A DNA stretch of 64,000 bases from Gnetum montanum (taxonomy: Eukaryota > Streptophyta > Gnetopsida > Gnetales > Gnetaceae): assembly GCA_015680685.1 (NCBI GenBank), contig MNCI01024352.1:748124-812123 (forward strand). The letters run 5' to 3'. The notes below the pieces were generated by a model. The model was not told the origin of the DNA, searched no databases, and saw nothing but the letters and a program-made list of their open reading frames with translations. Every line of letters begins with the position of its first letter. The stretch's first letter is position 1. Positions 18,375 through 30,161 of this stretch are shown here, piece by piece. The position numbers and the translations under genes are program-made.

Positions 18375-19313
18375 CTAATCTCTCCTATATTTGCTAAATA
18401 TTCTTGTTAGTATTTTTGTTATCTCTTGATTAGTAACCTCTACGTAACTATTGGCTTGAGGGTGGTATCGAATTTGTAATTTATGTTCAACCCTCAAGCA
18501 TCGCATGAGCTTCCACAAAGTGGTATTTGTAAGATTATTTCCATTGTTAGAAATAAGTGCACATTGCATGAAAAGCCTATTTACAACATATTTTTGTACA
18601 AACTAGGCCACCATAGAGGATGTGCAATTGGTGACCACTGTAGCTTCCACCCATTTGGTACAGTAGTTAATAGCTATGATGATGTACATCTTTCCATTGG
18701 ACATGAGAGTGATGGGACCCATGAAATTGATGCTCCAAATGTTGAAGGGCTCTAATGGTTGGATCCACTATTGAGGCCCCTCCATACAAGTGATCATTCC
18801 ACCATCATGTTGATAGTAGTCACTAGAGAAAAATGAAGTGATGGCCATATTTGAGAAGTGTAGGCTAGTAGTACCCTTTTTAATGATTGTTCATCTTCTA
18901 GCATAATGGCATCTAGAAGGATCCTCATGAGTATCTTGGAGAACACATAGTTGATCATCATTAGGAATGGACAATCTAACTAGGCCATCAGGGCACATCT
19001 TGTAATGGTGTCCATTGATTTCCATGAAGTATTTAACTTGGTGAAGAAACTATTATTTCTTCCTATTAGTCCACTCATTTGGCATCTCCTGAGTAAGTAG
19101 GTAAGTGAGGATACCATTGTACTAGTTATCCTCCATGGGCTTTCATTCAGTAACAACTCCAGCAAATAGGAGTTCATCAGGAAATTAATTAAAAAGTGAG
19201 CATTCCCCCTCTTTACTATCCCGTCTCAAACAAGACAAGTGGTCAGCTACCACATTCTCAGTTCCCTTTTTGTCCATCATGGTTAAATCGAACTATTTTA
19301 AGATTACCAACCA
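18375..19313 (-). pseudogene. Integrase of element B (fragments)
   Basis: The clearest piece (18375-18569) reads ALISNNGNN, TLWKLMRCLRVEHKLQIRYH, PQANSYVEVTNQEITKIL. This is the end of the integrase core with the second Asp replaced by Asn (canonical DNG) and the catalytic Glu kept. Another piece at 18980-19177 belongs to the upstream part. Stops and frameshifts are frequent. Confidence 0.7.
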
Positions 19314-20700
19314 CTATATGACACAAGGGCTCACCGTTGGTTTATTCATCAGTAACCTAATTACACTATGATCAATGTGCTTAAACACCTTGTATCCTAG
19401 CACATAGTGCCAAAACTTTTCTAAGGCATACACCACTATTATCAATTCTTTCTTAGTGATGGTGTAGTTCAGTTGTGCATCCACAATGCTTCTACTTACA
19501 TAGTGGATGTAATAGGGACATTTTTTATCTTCCAAATTTATGAGCACAACTCCCAAGGCATAATTAGATGCATTTTTCGTAATTTGGAATGGTCTGGACC
19601 AATCAAGTGCTCATAGGATTAGTATTTCTAGGAGCTTCTACTTATAGTGTTGGAATGCATACTTACATTCCTCAGTCTAGAAAAATGAAACATCCTTCTT
19701 TGTCAACTCCACCAAAAATTTGGCAATCTTAGAGAAGTTCTTAATGAAGAACTAATGATAGCTTGTGTGGCTAAGGAATGACCTCACATCTTTAACTATC
19801 TCAAGTTTTTGGGTTATTCCTTGGATGACCCTTATTTTTTTAAGGTCCACCTCAATCCCTTTTTGTAAAATTCTGTGCCCCAATACAATGTCTTCCTAGA
19901 CCATCAAGTAGCTTTTCTACTAGTTAAGCCTAAGGTTTGTCTCCACACATCTTTTTAACACTTACTCAAGATGGTCAAAGGCTTGCTTGAACATAACCCC
20001 ATAGGTGGAGAAGTCATCCATGAGGCTTCCATCTTGATAATAATTTTCTATTGAAAGATGCTAAGGAAAAGGCATTGGAATATTATAGAGGCATTGCATA
20101 AGACAAACAACATCTTTCTATATGTGAAAATCCCCTAGGGACTCATGAATGTGGTCTTGGCTTGATCCTCCAGTGCTATCTGGATTTGATTATAACCACT
20201 ATAACCATCCAGGAAGCTGTAATAGCAATGCCTTGAAATTATATCCAACACTTGGTCCATAAATGGTAAAAGAAAATGATCCTTGTATGTTTTCATATTC
20301 AAAAACCTTAAATTAATGCAGATCCTTCATTTCCCACCTTTCTTTGGCATGATCATGAGTGGGCTAACCCACTCATTATCTATGATGGGATATATGAAAC
20401 CAACCTTAAGGAGTTTCTTAATCTTCTCTTTGATGATTTGCTTAAGTTTGGGATTTAGCCTCTGCTACAACTACCTCTCTAGTTTAATGAAGGAATCTGT
20501 GTAGATGTGATGTTGGCATATCCTTGGATCAATTTTCATCAACTCGTGATATGACCAAGCAAAGGCTATTGGTCATTTGTTAACCACCTCCAACAACTTA
20601 TTTTTTACACAGGAGAAAGATTGGCATTGATGATGATTGGCTTTCCCTTGTTCAAAAAAGCATATTCCATTCTAACCAATAGAGTTTTTAACTCAAGGGG
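19314..20700 (-). pseudogene. RT and RNase H of element B (broken)
   Basis: RNase H at 19314-19556 shows YIHYVSRSIVDAQLNYT, KKELIIVVYALEKFWHYVLG and IDHSVIRLL, the usual gypsy pattern. Upstream, around 20015, the minus strand reads LMDDFSTYGVMFKQAFDHLE, an RT catalytic MDDF box of Athila type, followed by VLKRCVETNLRLN. Several stops lie in the frame. Confidence 0.75.
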
Positions 20701-20984
20701 CTCCTATTTGAAGTTCTTAGGGATTTCCAACTCTTTCTAATTGGTTTTATCATGTTCATTGGAGAGTTGGCAATGAACTTTCTCTAGTTTGTCCATGCCT
20801 TTAACACATGCACATGTGAGGCTCTCGGTCTATTCCATGCATAATGTGGAACTACTCTCTATTTTAGCTATCAACCACTAGGTGCCCTTTTATTTTTTGG
20901 ATATTGCGTATAGGCACATTTGATCTTCCATGACATCTGCATACTACCCGCATGCTACAAGTGTTGTACTTTTGACAGTCCATA

Positions 20985-21400
20985 ATTTCTATGTGCAATG
21001 GCACACCATGTCACTATATGCAATGCATGGAATGCACTTCTTCTCTATCTTTTCAAATTCATTCTCCTCGGAGATCTCCAAGGAGAGGTCTTTGATTCCT
21101 TGCTGTGCATCAATTGTACATAGCCAAGCTCTTACCATAATGATAGGGAAGGCCTTCTTGCATGTATCCATTCATATTACTGGTAAGTCAATAGGATATG
21201 ACCATCAATAGATAGTGGTCATAATGTCCTCCATCAATCCCAAGGGGATAGTGATGGTCTAATCTACTAACTCTAAATGAATGTTTCTCTTCTTAAGTGG
21301 AGGTAGGTTCCAAGCTTTGTACATTTCCTATGAGATTAAATTAACACTAGAACTTGAGTCTAAAAGAGCCTTACAAGGTTCATTTTTGGTGATTTGCAAA
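20985..21400 (-). pseudogene. Protease of element B (broken)
   Basis: Minus-strand KALLDSSSSVNLIS near 21360 holds the active-site Asp (canonical DLGA/DSGA changed to DSSS). Downstream, MDTCKKAFPIIMVRAWLCTI then DAQQGIKDLSLEI (20989-21171) corresponds to the PIILGRPFL-type C-terminal motif of Athila proteases. Confidence 0.6.
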
Positions 21401-21699
21401 TAAATGAGGGGACCCCCAAGATTATATCTCTTCTTAGGAAGATGAATGGCCTTTATCTATTCAATAAATACATGGGTCAACATTACAGTGTGTAGCTTAG
21501 AAGGCATTTGGTTTGAAGAGATCTTGAAGGATGTTGTAAAGGAGGAAGAAAAAGTAGTGTTAGTAGCCATAGGTGTTTGTGGGGGCTTAGTAGGACTATT
21601 GGTTCAGAAAAAGGGTTTTTTTGAGGCTTTATGTCTAAACCACTCAATTGAGGAGCTAATTGTAGGTTAACAACCCTTATGGCATTTCTTTGTTGTGGC

Positions 21700-24020
21700 T
21701 AGGATGGTGTTTTATCTTGCATGAATGGAGCACATGGTAACTAATTTGAGGGTGGAGGTAAAAGTGCAAAAGAATGAGAAGGATAATAGGGAAATGGGGA
21801 GTCCCCTCTTGGAGATTGTGCTCTATAATATTTAGGAGGGTAGTAGTGATGCTAGAAAGAAGCATGAATAGAAGAGCCATGTGGAGAAATGGGTTGCTAA
21901 ACATAGTACCCATACAGATTTTGTTGATGGTAAGGTTACTACTACCTTAGTGGTGGCATCCCACAATTGTGGGTGTTGCCACTACTAGCATTGCTCATGA
22001 TTTTGAGGTGGCACTCCACTTGGATAGTAGGCTTTTTGGTGGAGCTTCCTGTAGTTTCCTTAAGGATAAGGCAACCTCTTGGATATTTCCCATTTTGCTA
22101 AATGAGGATTTAATGCATACATCTCAAATTCTTGCAAGTGTAACATAATTGAGCAACATCTCTGAGGATGTTCATATTGGTATACGTCATATCCTTAATC
22201 ATCTATTTTAGAAGTTACAACCTTGTTCACTATAGCAACTTTTCCCTTATCCTTTTGATGGGCATGTTTAGTTTTCTTCTTTCTTCTTCTGTTACAACCA
22301 CTACTTGCTCTTTGGTCTCCTTAGCAATTCTAAGAGTAGTTTGGAATCTCTCATCCAAAGAGTCCCACATTTTTTCAACCTTGGCCTATATTTTAGAAAT
22401 AGATTTTTATATCGATAATTTTTTTCATTGCATCACTTCATCAAATAGTGCCTCCTACTTATTGTTACAAAATTGGATCTTCCTTTTGCAAATGGAAGGA
22501 TTTGGGTGGTACTCATTTACACTTTCCCTTTTTCCTAGCTCACCTTCTTCATTGGCCACTTGGTCAATTAGCCTTTGGATCTAAGGGACCCTTAGCTCTA
22601 AAAGCCTTCCTTTGGCATGGACCCCAAGAGTCCTCCTTATTTTCTATTTAGAGTTGACCTATGATATGGTGGAGTTGATCCCTTTGAGAATAGTCATGGC
22701 TTGGGCATTAGTGCAATAGAGAGTAATACTTGCCCATGGCTACATTCAAGGATTCATATGTGTCTTGTTTCCAATCTTGGATCTACCTTCTCAAGTTAAA
22801 CACTCAGGAGTACATTTGACATTTATCATTGAAAAATTCAAACATTGTACTCCATTATCAATTTAATTTTAGTTCTAAGGACTTGTACTAGCATTTAGCC
22901 TCCTTGATGAGTGTCCTAGGGAGTAGCTTTAATTTCTACCATTTTTTCTTAACGTTCTGTAAGACACATGCATCATGAAAGGGTTGGAGAAGATTTCATA
23001 AATTAGAATTATATCCCCTTTGAACTTAGGGATATTATTCATGTCCAACTGTTTGATCTAGCTATCCTTCACATGCCTTGTTGGAATCTTTACAGCCTCC
23101 ACAATGTTTTTCATGTTTTTGGTGGTAAGCAAAGGCTCATCATAGTCATGGTCCTTGTGATGGCTATGATACCCTATATTGTCCCTTCTTTCTTTGTGGT
23201 GGGTCCCCTTGATTTCCCACATCCTTGGTCTCTATTGTTCTGGTGGGGTTTACAGTCATCTTTGTCTTGTCGATCACCTTCATCATGGTCTCCTCCTCTG
23301 CAAATTTAGTTAAAATTGGAGGATGACGATGATGAGGATAACGAAGATGAAGAGGAAGGAGAGATAGCACTAGAATGGTTCTTGCTTCTCCCTCTTCTTT
23401 GGTCTAGACCATGATCACCATTTTTTTCTTTATTGTGGTTCTTATCACTATTTTTGTTGTGGCTCCCTTCCTTCCATGATCATGGGATTCATTCTTCCTA
23501 GAACCAGAGTTATCTATAGTAAATTATAGATGCAAATTAAGGGCCTCCTCATCAAGGAGAGGAGGAGAGTTAGTGTATTGGGAAGTTCCTCATCTTCCCC
23601 TTTCTTTTGGTCAAATAGGAACAAAAGGTTTGTGAACCACTTATCTTTTGATGTCTCATAGTGAGCTTCTATCTACCAATCTTTCTTTCTTTGTGCCTTT
23701 ATGGGATAATAATCCTAGTAGGAATGGTCTTGCACCTTGTACTCAACATTGAGTCTTATAATGTCCAATCTTATGAGATTGTGTAGCAGCATCGTAGGAA
23801 TTGATCAATCAGGAGGCAACATGATGTTGCCCTTCATGTCTCTCCATCATAGTTGTTCATCCTAGTGCAAGATGAAGGTGAAATCTGGAATGAACTCATC
23901 TAGATGCATATAGATCACTCTATATTATCGGGGAATGGGTGGTTTTGGGCCTTCTTGCCTTTGCTGATTAGAATCACCTGTAAAAAGTGTTGGGGAGTCC
24001 TCTTTGTGAGAAGAAGCCAT
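21700..24020 (-). pseudogene. gag of element B (broken)
   Basis: The frame can start at the ATG at 24020-24018 (MASSHKEDSPTLFTG). The capsid-like part lies at about 22650-23050 and is co-linear with the gag of element E (50793-51341). Many stops and frameshifts prevent a continuous reading. The ATG is immediately next to the solo LTR insertion. Confidence 0.6.
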
Positions 24021-24778
24021 TGTAACAACCAAAAATGTTAGTGGCTGGAACACTGAGGGGTTTGCAAGTGCATAGCCTAACCCCACATCCATGTGAGGGC
24101 CTTGCTAAAAGGCAAATATGGGATGCCCTGAATGGTCTTATTAATTTAATAGGGACTTACAAAATGCAAACGGTGCTAATGCAAAAATGAAACTAAGTGT
24201 CGAGCAGTTTCAACTGTGTGAACAATGCTGAGCGTAGCTGGTGTTAATGGTGTGAATAGTGCTATGTGTAGTCAAATTTTTTGGCAAAAAAATAGGAGTC
24301 TCGGCATGTGTGGATTGTTGCCTAAGCATAGTTGTAGTCCAAATGCTAATAAAATACATAAAAAATGCAAAGCAAGAAGAGAGAGAGAAACAAAACACCA
24401 ACCCAAATGGGGTTGAGTGTAGTTAACACCAAAAGGAATTCAAAAGGTATGTAGTGTACAACAGCCATAATGGAAACATAGTCATAGTATCGGTGGTGTT
24501 GGGATGTGAAGTTTGGTGCTTTTCCTAATGTGTTTTGCCTGAAGGATTGGCCACCGCGGTGTATTGTGCAGTGTTCTATAGGGCTACAATAGGGTTACGA
24601 TGTATCGTGCAGTGTTCTGCAAGGCTACAATGGGGCTGTAGTGTACCATGCAGTGTTCTATGCCTCTCTGCTAATGTGATGTGCTCCAACCTATGGAGCT
24701 AAGTGCCAAGATGCCAAAATGCCAAATGCCAAATGAAAGTGTCAACTACCAACCCCCAAAATGTTAGAGGTCTAGGGG

Positions 24779-24786
24779 TATTTATA
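24779..24786 (-). promoter_or_regulatory. TATA box of the solo LTR
   Basis: Minus-strand CTATAAATACCCC. The same CCCTATAAATACC context occurs at 54136 in the LTR of element D. Confidence 0.5.
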
Positions 24787-24959
24787 GGGCTAGGATTAGC
24801 CTAAAATACTGATCGGGCACCACATGGTAGTGTGATAGGTGGGACCATGCTCTAGGGTAGTTAGGACATGGAGTCAAGTTCAATGTCCATTAGGCAGCTA
24901 GAAAAATTTAGAAAATTTTCTAAGTTTGGAGACATCTAGAAAAAGTCCAAAAAAATTTC

Positions 24960-25610
24960 TAACTCTGGTTTCTATGCTCACCCCTTGCTATGCTCATAGA
25001 GCATAGTCCTAATGGTTAGAAAATTTTTGCAAAACTAGTGTTCCCTATTGACTACACTGACTATACTCTAGAGCGTAGTTAGGGCAATGGGAGCGTAGTT
25101 TGACAATGAGAAAAATTTTGCAACTACTATCGATACTTAGAAAAAATCTTGCAGATCTGGACTAGTAGTGCAAACTACACTAACTATTCTCTAGAGTGTA
25201 GTCCTAATAGTGGGAGCATAGTCCAACACTCAAAAAAATCTATAACTTGTGTCATCATTCTGACACTTAGAAAACAAATCTTGTAAAACTAGCTATTATG
25301 TGTTGACTATGTTGACTATGCTCTAAAGTGTAGTTGGGGTAGTAGGATGTAGTTTGACACCTAGAAAAATTTTGTATCTTGTGACCTCATTCAAACACTT
25401 AGCCAAAATTGGAGAAGATTGGTCATTGAAGTTGGCTACACTCTACTGTAGTGGAGAGTGTAGTTCCTAGCACTTAGAAAAATTTGTAGAAAGTTTCATC
25501 ATTCTAACACAGAAAATTTTTGCAAATCTGGTAGTTTGAGTTGACTATACTAAACACTTAGAAAAATTTGGGCAAAGTGCCACCGTTTTGACACTTAACC
25601 AAATTTGTAG
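24960..25610 (-). repeat. Minisatellite of about 130 bp within the solo LTR
   Basis: Four to five degenerate units, each containing GACTATGCTCTAGAGCGTAG then GTAGTTTGACAC and CTTAGAAAAATTTTGC. Units start near 25040, 25170, 25300 and 25430, with weaker edges. It contains AGCGTAG, the same core motif as in A and D. Confidence 0.6.
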
Positions 25611-25781
25611 TCGAGATGTTGGGACCCAAAATTTTGTGGTGTTTCAATAATGTTAGTTCTTGTGAAGAATAGTGTGCATGAGTTATTATTATTCTTCTTA
25701 ATAATTTTGGCTTTAAGGTTTGCTACAACATTGTTGGATGATTTCATTAACTTCCTAGGTAGTGCATGTAGCTAATTAAAG

Positions 25782-25799
25782 TCCCTGATAACAATGCCA
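25782..25799 (-). other. Primer binding site of element B
   Basis: Minus-strand TGGCATTGTTATCAGGGA, one base after the LTR end at 25801. Closely similar to TGGCATCGTTTCTAGGGA of element E, and to the TGGCGCCGTTG-type site of Athila elements. Confidence 0.65.
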
Positions 25800-25800
25800 A

Positions 25801-26637
25801 TGATGAGCATCAAGTAGTCCCTATGCCCAACCATATCAATCAATAGCATTGACTAAGTGATCTAATCAAATTCTGTAGACTTTAGCTCTCTAATACACCT
25901 TATCTAAGTAGTGAACTTATGGACCTGATCATTGTCTTCTCAGTTCCACTTGTGAGGTTTAATGGTATGGTTAAGTGTAATTGAGGCACATGATTTGTAT
26001 AACTTTTATATTTTCATCTATTTATTCTAAGTGTAAAAATAAAGTAATTAAATGCTTAATTAATCTAGAAACTATTTGATGCCTTAACTAATCCTAACAT
26101 AAGCACCTATTCCCACTTGTCGTACACATCCTAAACATATCTTAATGTTACTAGGTTACCAAGCATAAGTGCTACTGGGATTACCAAGCATTAACATATG
26201 CTCGAGGTGGTCATACTTATGTGCATTAATTATCTATATTTAATTGATTAATTAAATTCATGAGAGTAAATTGCATAATAGTAAAGCACATTAAGGTAAA
26301 TATTATGCTAATTCCAAGTGATGCAAGGTTTGCCGAGAATCTTGTCTTTATTACCATTTACATCAAAGTGTCTAGGTATATTAGTGCTCAAATAAAGATT
26401 CGTACACTTCTCAACTCCTACTACAAGCACTTAAAAAATATTCTAAGTCTTAAAAGAACAAACTATAATAGCTTTGCTATGTTGTTGATGAACGAATGCC
26501 TTAAATGCAATAGGTGCATGCATTTATGTAGGCAAGACTAGACACTCATCGATGCATATGTGTCGATGCATCAAATCATGCATCGATAGGTACACATTGA
26601 TGTGAACTCATCGATGTAGTTGACTGATGATTCATCA
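25801..26637 (-). repeat. 5' LTR of element B (837 bp)
   Basis: Plus-strand bounds TGATGAG...TTCATCA. Internal landmarks shared with the other E-type LTRs: CACTTGTGAGG near 25943, GCTACTGGGATTACCAAGCA near 26170, and a short palindromic repeat near the right end (ATCGATGCAT, 26548-26640). Confidence 0.7.
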
Positions 26638-28432
26638 GTATTTAAGAAGTTATTCAAGAAATTACTAATCATTATCTTCACACTTGGACTAGTAGTGGTT
26701 TTAATTTCTATGGTTTAGTTCATAATGAGATATATTATTATGATAGTATATAACATTAAATTTAACTAATTATAAAAATATGAAAATATTATCTAATTAA
26801 CTAAATGAACAAGAAATTAACCTCTAGTCTAGCCAATGGGTGATGAGCATCCTGTTGACCTTTTGGTATGTCAAAACCTTGGAAAATAAATAATGTGGAA
26901 AATATGTTTTATGTCTAGTAGGTCTAACAAAGGAAGAGATAAGAATAAGATGACAAGATGATGAGGTTAAGGGAAGAGCTTCATGGTGCCAAAATGAGAG
27001 CTCGGATGAAAAAATGAGAGCTGGGATGTCGATTTAGATGACATAAATTCTTGACTAGAAAATTAAGTGTACAACCCAAAAGAAGATGTTCTGAGATATG
27101 CTAAAACATCCAAAATGTCAGAAAAGTATCCCAAATTTTAAAATGTAGTTACATGCTAGACGTCCCAATATAACAACAGATGTCTTGATTACTGCTGGGA
27201 CATCCCAACTAGCTATTTCCTAGTCATTGCACAAATTTTGTGGAGGATTTGAAAAGGAAAAGGTTATAACACAAAGTGGAATTATTAAAAGGAAGAATCA
27301 CTATTCATTGATTAATTCTATTATTATGTATCATGTGAATTATCTTTGTTCCTCATTTCCCCATCATTTGTGAATTGTTGAGTATGCCTAACTGCAAAAA
27401 ATTTGTAAAGTTAGTTACATTCTCTTAATTTTTTTTCTCTTTGTAGGCCTACAGGGTTGATGTGCCTCTTGTGAGAAGGCACTTGTGAGCTTATTGGGAC
27501 TTTACAGGGTTGAGTGTGTTTCTAGTGAGAAAACACTCTATGCACAACTCACTTCTTTGTAAAGGTTATGGGATCCTCTAAACCACATTTTGAGCTTGTT
27601 GGGACCTTGTGGGGTTTAGTGTTTGTCCAAAAAAAGAAAAAAATTTTGAGCAAAGCTCAAACATTATAAAGGTTGTGGTATCCTCTAAATCACATTTTGA
27701 AGAAATAAAGTTTGGAGGTATGTAAGGATTCTATCCTTTGAGCATGAAAGTAGCCAACTTGGGGAACCATGTAAAAATTATGTGTTGTCTTGGTTTTCTT
27801 GGTTGTTCAAATCAGGAAACTTATTTAACCTCCCTTCTAAGTTCTTGGTCATCACATCCATTCTTAACTTTCCAAACAAGTCTTGAACTCATGCAATCAC
27901 TACCAGAATTACCAAGTGTTCATTGCTAAGCATGCCAAGTGATAACACTATTAAGATTACCAAACAATGTGTTTATGGTTAAAATTAATTATACTCATTT
28001 TTCATGCCTAATGTGTATTTAATGTAAATATTAATTAATAGTAATGAAAGTAAATTATGTAAAAAGTAAATCTAGACTAACTTAGAATACTGTAATAAAT
28101 AAGAAATGATCTTAATCTTATTATCATGGTGGAATGTATCTAGGTACAAACCTCTAAAATAAGATTATGGAAAACTAATTAAAATCTATATTGTAGGTAC
28201 TCACAGATTGTTAGATGAAATCATGAAAATAAATTGCAAGAATTTCTCTCCTAATGCATTAATAGATGTCATTAATATGATAGGTGAGAGGTATTTAGAG
28301 CCAAAATCACCCATAAAAGACATTGCATTTATGATATCACAAGTTAGACTACAATATCATAGGTGTGATATCCTAAGTTAGACTATGATATCGTAGGTGT
28401 GATATCACAAACCACACTAATGATTGTTTATC
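26638..28432 (-). repeat. Older E-type LTR fragment, split by a solo LTR
   Basis: 26640-26852 matches E-type LTR sequence (CACTTGGACTAGTAG near 26682). The match resumes at 27855 (AACTCATGCAATCAC, CAGAATTACCAAGTG) and ends near 28432 in a GATATC-rich repeat. The break is exactly the insertion listed next. Element B apparently inserted into this older LTR. Confidence 0.6.
26853..27854. repeat. Solo LTR of about 1002 bp with 5-bp target duplication CATCC
   Basis: Begins TGTTGACC and ends GGTCATCA, i.e. TG...CA, and is flanked by CATCC at 26848-26852 and 27855-27859. Removing it rejoins the E-type LTR sequence. It has no internal coding sequence, so it is a solo LTR of an unidentified family. 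Confidence 0.75.
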
Positions 28433-29116
28433 AATTATCAATAACAAAATAATTAAGAAAAATTGAATAGGTAAATAAGTTATCATGTAAAGAGATCGTA
28501 GCTTTTATTTTTTTGACACAGTAATAATGAGATTTTAGCCTAGTGGTAAGAATATTGATTTTAAAGTTCCATGTTATGGATTTGATTTTGGTGGGAAATG
28601 TTGAGTTATAACATTTTAATTTGACTATATATCTTGTAGGTAAATATTGTTTAGAAAATGTATTAGGTTTCGACACCCTATTCTTTTGGCACATCGACTT
28701 GCTTTTCTTCTTCCTAAAGGTACTAATAAGGTTGATACTTCCTTTTTGTTTTGTATATCTTGCAAATAAGTTTAGTTCTTTGATCATCTTCTAAGTGGAA
28801 GAAAATATAGTAACTTTATTAACATACTTGAAGGCCATGCTAAACCCTTTTTAACATACTTGAAAATAGAGATAACAAGAATAAGTTTTACTTTTATTAC
28901 ATTTTTCAAAGAGCCAAAGTTTAGAAGATTATAAAAATAATGAATGCATGAAGATGTAATATATTTTTGTTAATTCTAAGAATGTAGATGTACAAGCTAG
29001 CAAGCAAAAATTGGAGACACCTTCTTCTGTTGATGTTGATGTAGCTAATACACCTAATTTTGTTTTTCCTAAGAATGTATATGAGTGACTAATAGTTGAT
29101 TTTACATTATGATATG
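28433..29116. other. AT-rich spacer
   Basis: No gene, RNA or repeat that I can support. A 118-codon open frame on the minus strand here is Lys/Ile/Ser-rich and typical of chance frames in AT-rich DNA. Confidence 0.4.
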
Positions 29117-30161
29117 TGATCAGTAGTGCATATCCCATACTCCCAACCATAAAAATCACAAGTGTTCATGTGTAATCTAGTTGAATTTCATGGATGAGAC
29201 TACTGTGATATCTAGATCATTAAGCATTGATCACAGGTCATTGTCTTCCCACTTGGACTAGTGATAGCTTTATCACATATGGTTTCATCCAAAGTGAGGC
29301 ATATGATTATGATGTTGTGCAGCTATGGCTAAGTTATATGAAAACATGAAAATTAATTATTTAATTATTCTAACTAATAACAATAAGATAAATTTTATAC
29401 TATCCTAAGGGTGATGAGTGTCCATTCCCAACTTGTTGTACATGTTTTGAACTCATGTACCTACTACTAGGAATTACCAAGTGTTATGCTACTAAGTGAA
29501 CCAAGCAATGACACTACTGGGATTACCAAGTGAACACATGTTTACATGTGAAAATGGTTGTGATCATTCCACCAATTGATTAATGTACATGAAAATGTAA
29601 ATATTAACTAAGTATATGGAAAGTAAATTACATTGAAATAAAATCTATTCTAAGTCATATTGTTGTAATGAATATGAATCAATCTCAATCTTATTGTTGT
29701 TCATGGAATGTATTCATGTACAATGCCACTTAAATAAGATGTCGTACAATTGACTCAAATTCATGCTGCGTGTACTCACTGACTGTTTGCTAAGATTATG
29801 GGACAAAACTGCAAGATTTCGACTACACTATTGAACAAATGATGCTAAATATGCAACATGTGCTTGCATATTTATAGGTAGATATAGACACTATGTTAAT
29901 GGGTATGTGTTAACTCATTTGGTTGCATTAATGAGAATGCATTGACAATGATGTTTTGTTGCAAATAAGTTATAGTAGGTGCGATATAGCATCTACAATA
30001 TAATAGGTATGATATAGCATCTACAATTTAGTAGCCAATTGAGATGCACCAACAAGGATGCTACAATGTAGATGTGATGTAGCATCTATATGTAGTATCT
30101 ACGATATAACATCTATGATATTTCAGCCAACTGATACAATTGACAAAATGATGCTTCATCA
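29117..30161 (-). repeat. E-type LTR (about 1045 bp), probably a 3' LTR
   Basis: Bounds TGATCAG...CTTCATCA, with CCCACTTGGACTAGTGATAG and ACTGGGATTACCAAGTG inside. It is followed at 30162 by TATTCACATGACT, comparable to the TACCCCCATGACT next to the 3' LTR of element E, and has no primer site on its left. Its element would extend to the right but no coding part is recognisable. Confidence 0.65.

Larger units (their letters stand above)
24021..25646 (-). repeat. Solo LTR (A/D-type) inserted in the leader of element B
   Basis: On the minus strand it begins TGAAACACCACAAAATTTTG, like the LTRs of A and D, and ends GGTTGTTACA, like their ends GGTGGTACA and GGTCGCTACA. No A/D-type primer site follows. 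Instead gag of B follows on one side, and the leader and primer site of B on the other. I find no convincing target duplication (GCCAT against ATAAT), so a solo LTR is the best but not the only reading. Confidence 0.6.
16603..26637 (-). mobile_element. Element B: Athila-like Ty3/gypsy retrotransposon, decayed, 3' end displaced by element A
   Basis: On the minus strand: 5' LTR (26637-25801), primer binding site, leader, an interrupting solo LTR, gag, protease, RT, RNase H, integrase and a 3' region that is cut by element A at 16602. The reading frames are heavily broken. Gag, the protease form and the MDDFS-type RT resemble the Athila lineage. The 3' region at 16603-17830 matches element E at about 48000-49200, confirming that both belong to one family and that A inserted into B. 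Confidence 0.75.

Noticed and set aside
24960-25610. Regularly spaced repeats considered as a CRISPR-like array
   Set aside because: Plant retrotransposon context, degenerate units and no constant spacer length; it is an LTR minisatellite.
28431-28787. 118-codon minus-strand frame
   Set aside because: Lys/Ser/Ile composition typical of AT-rich chance frames; no motif.
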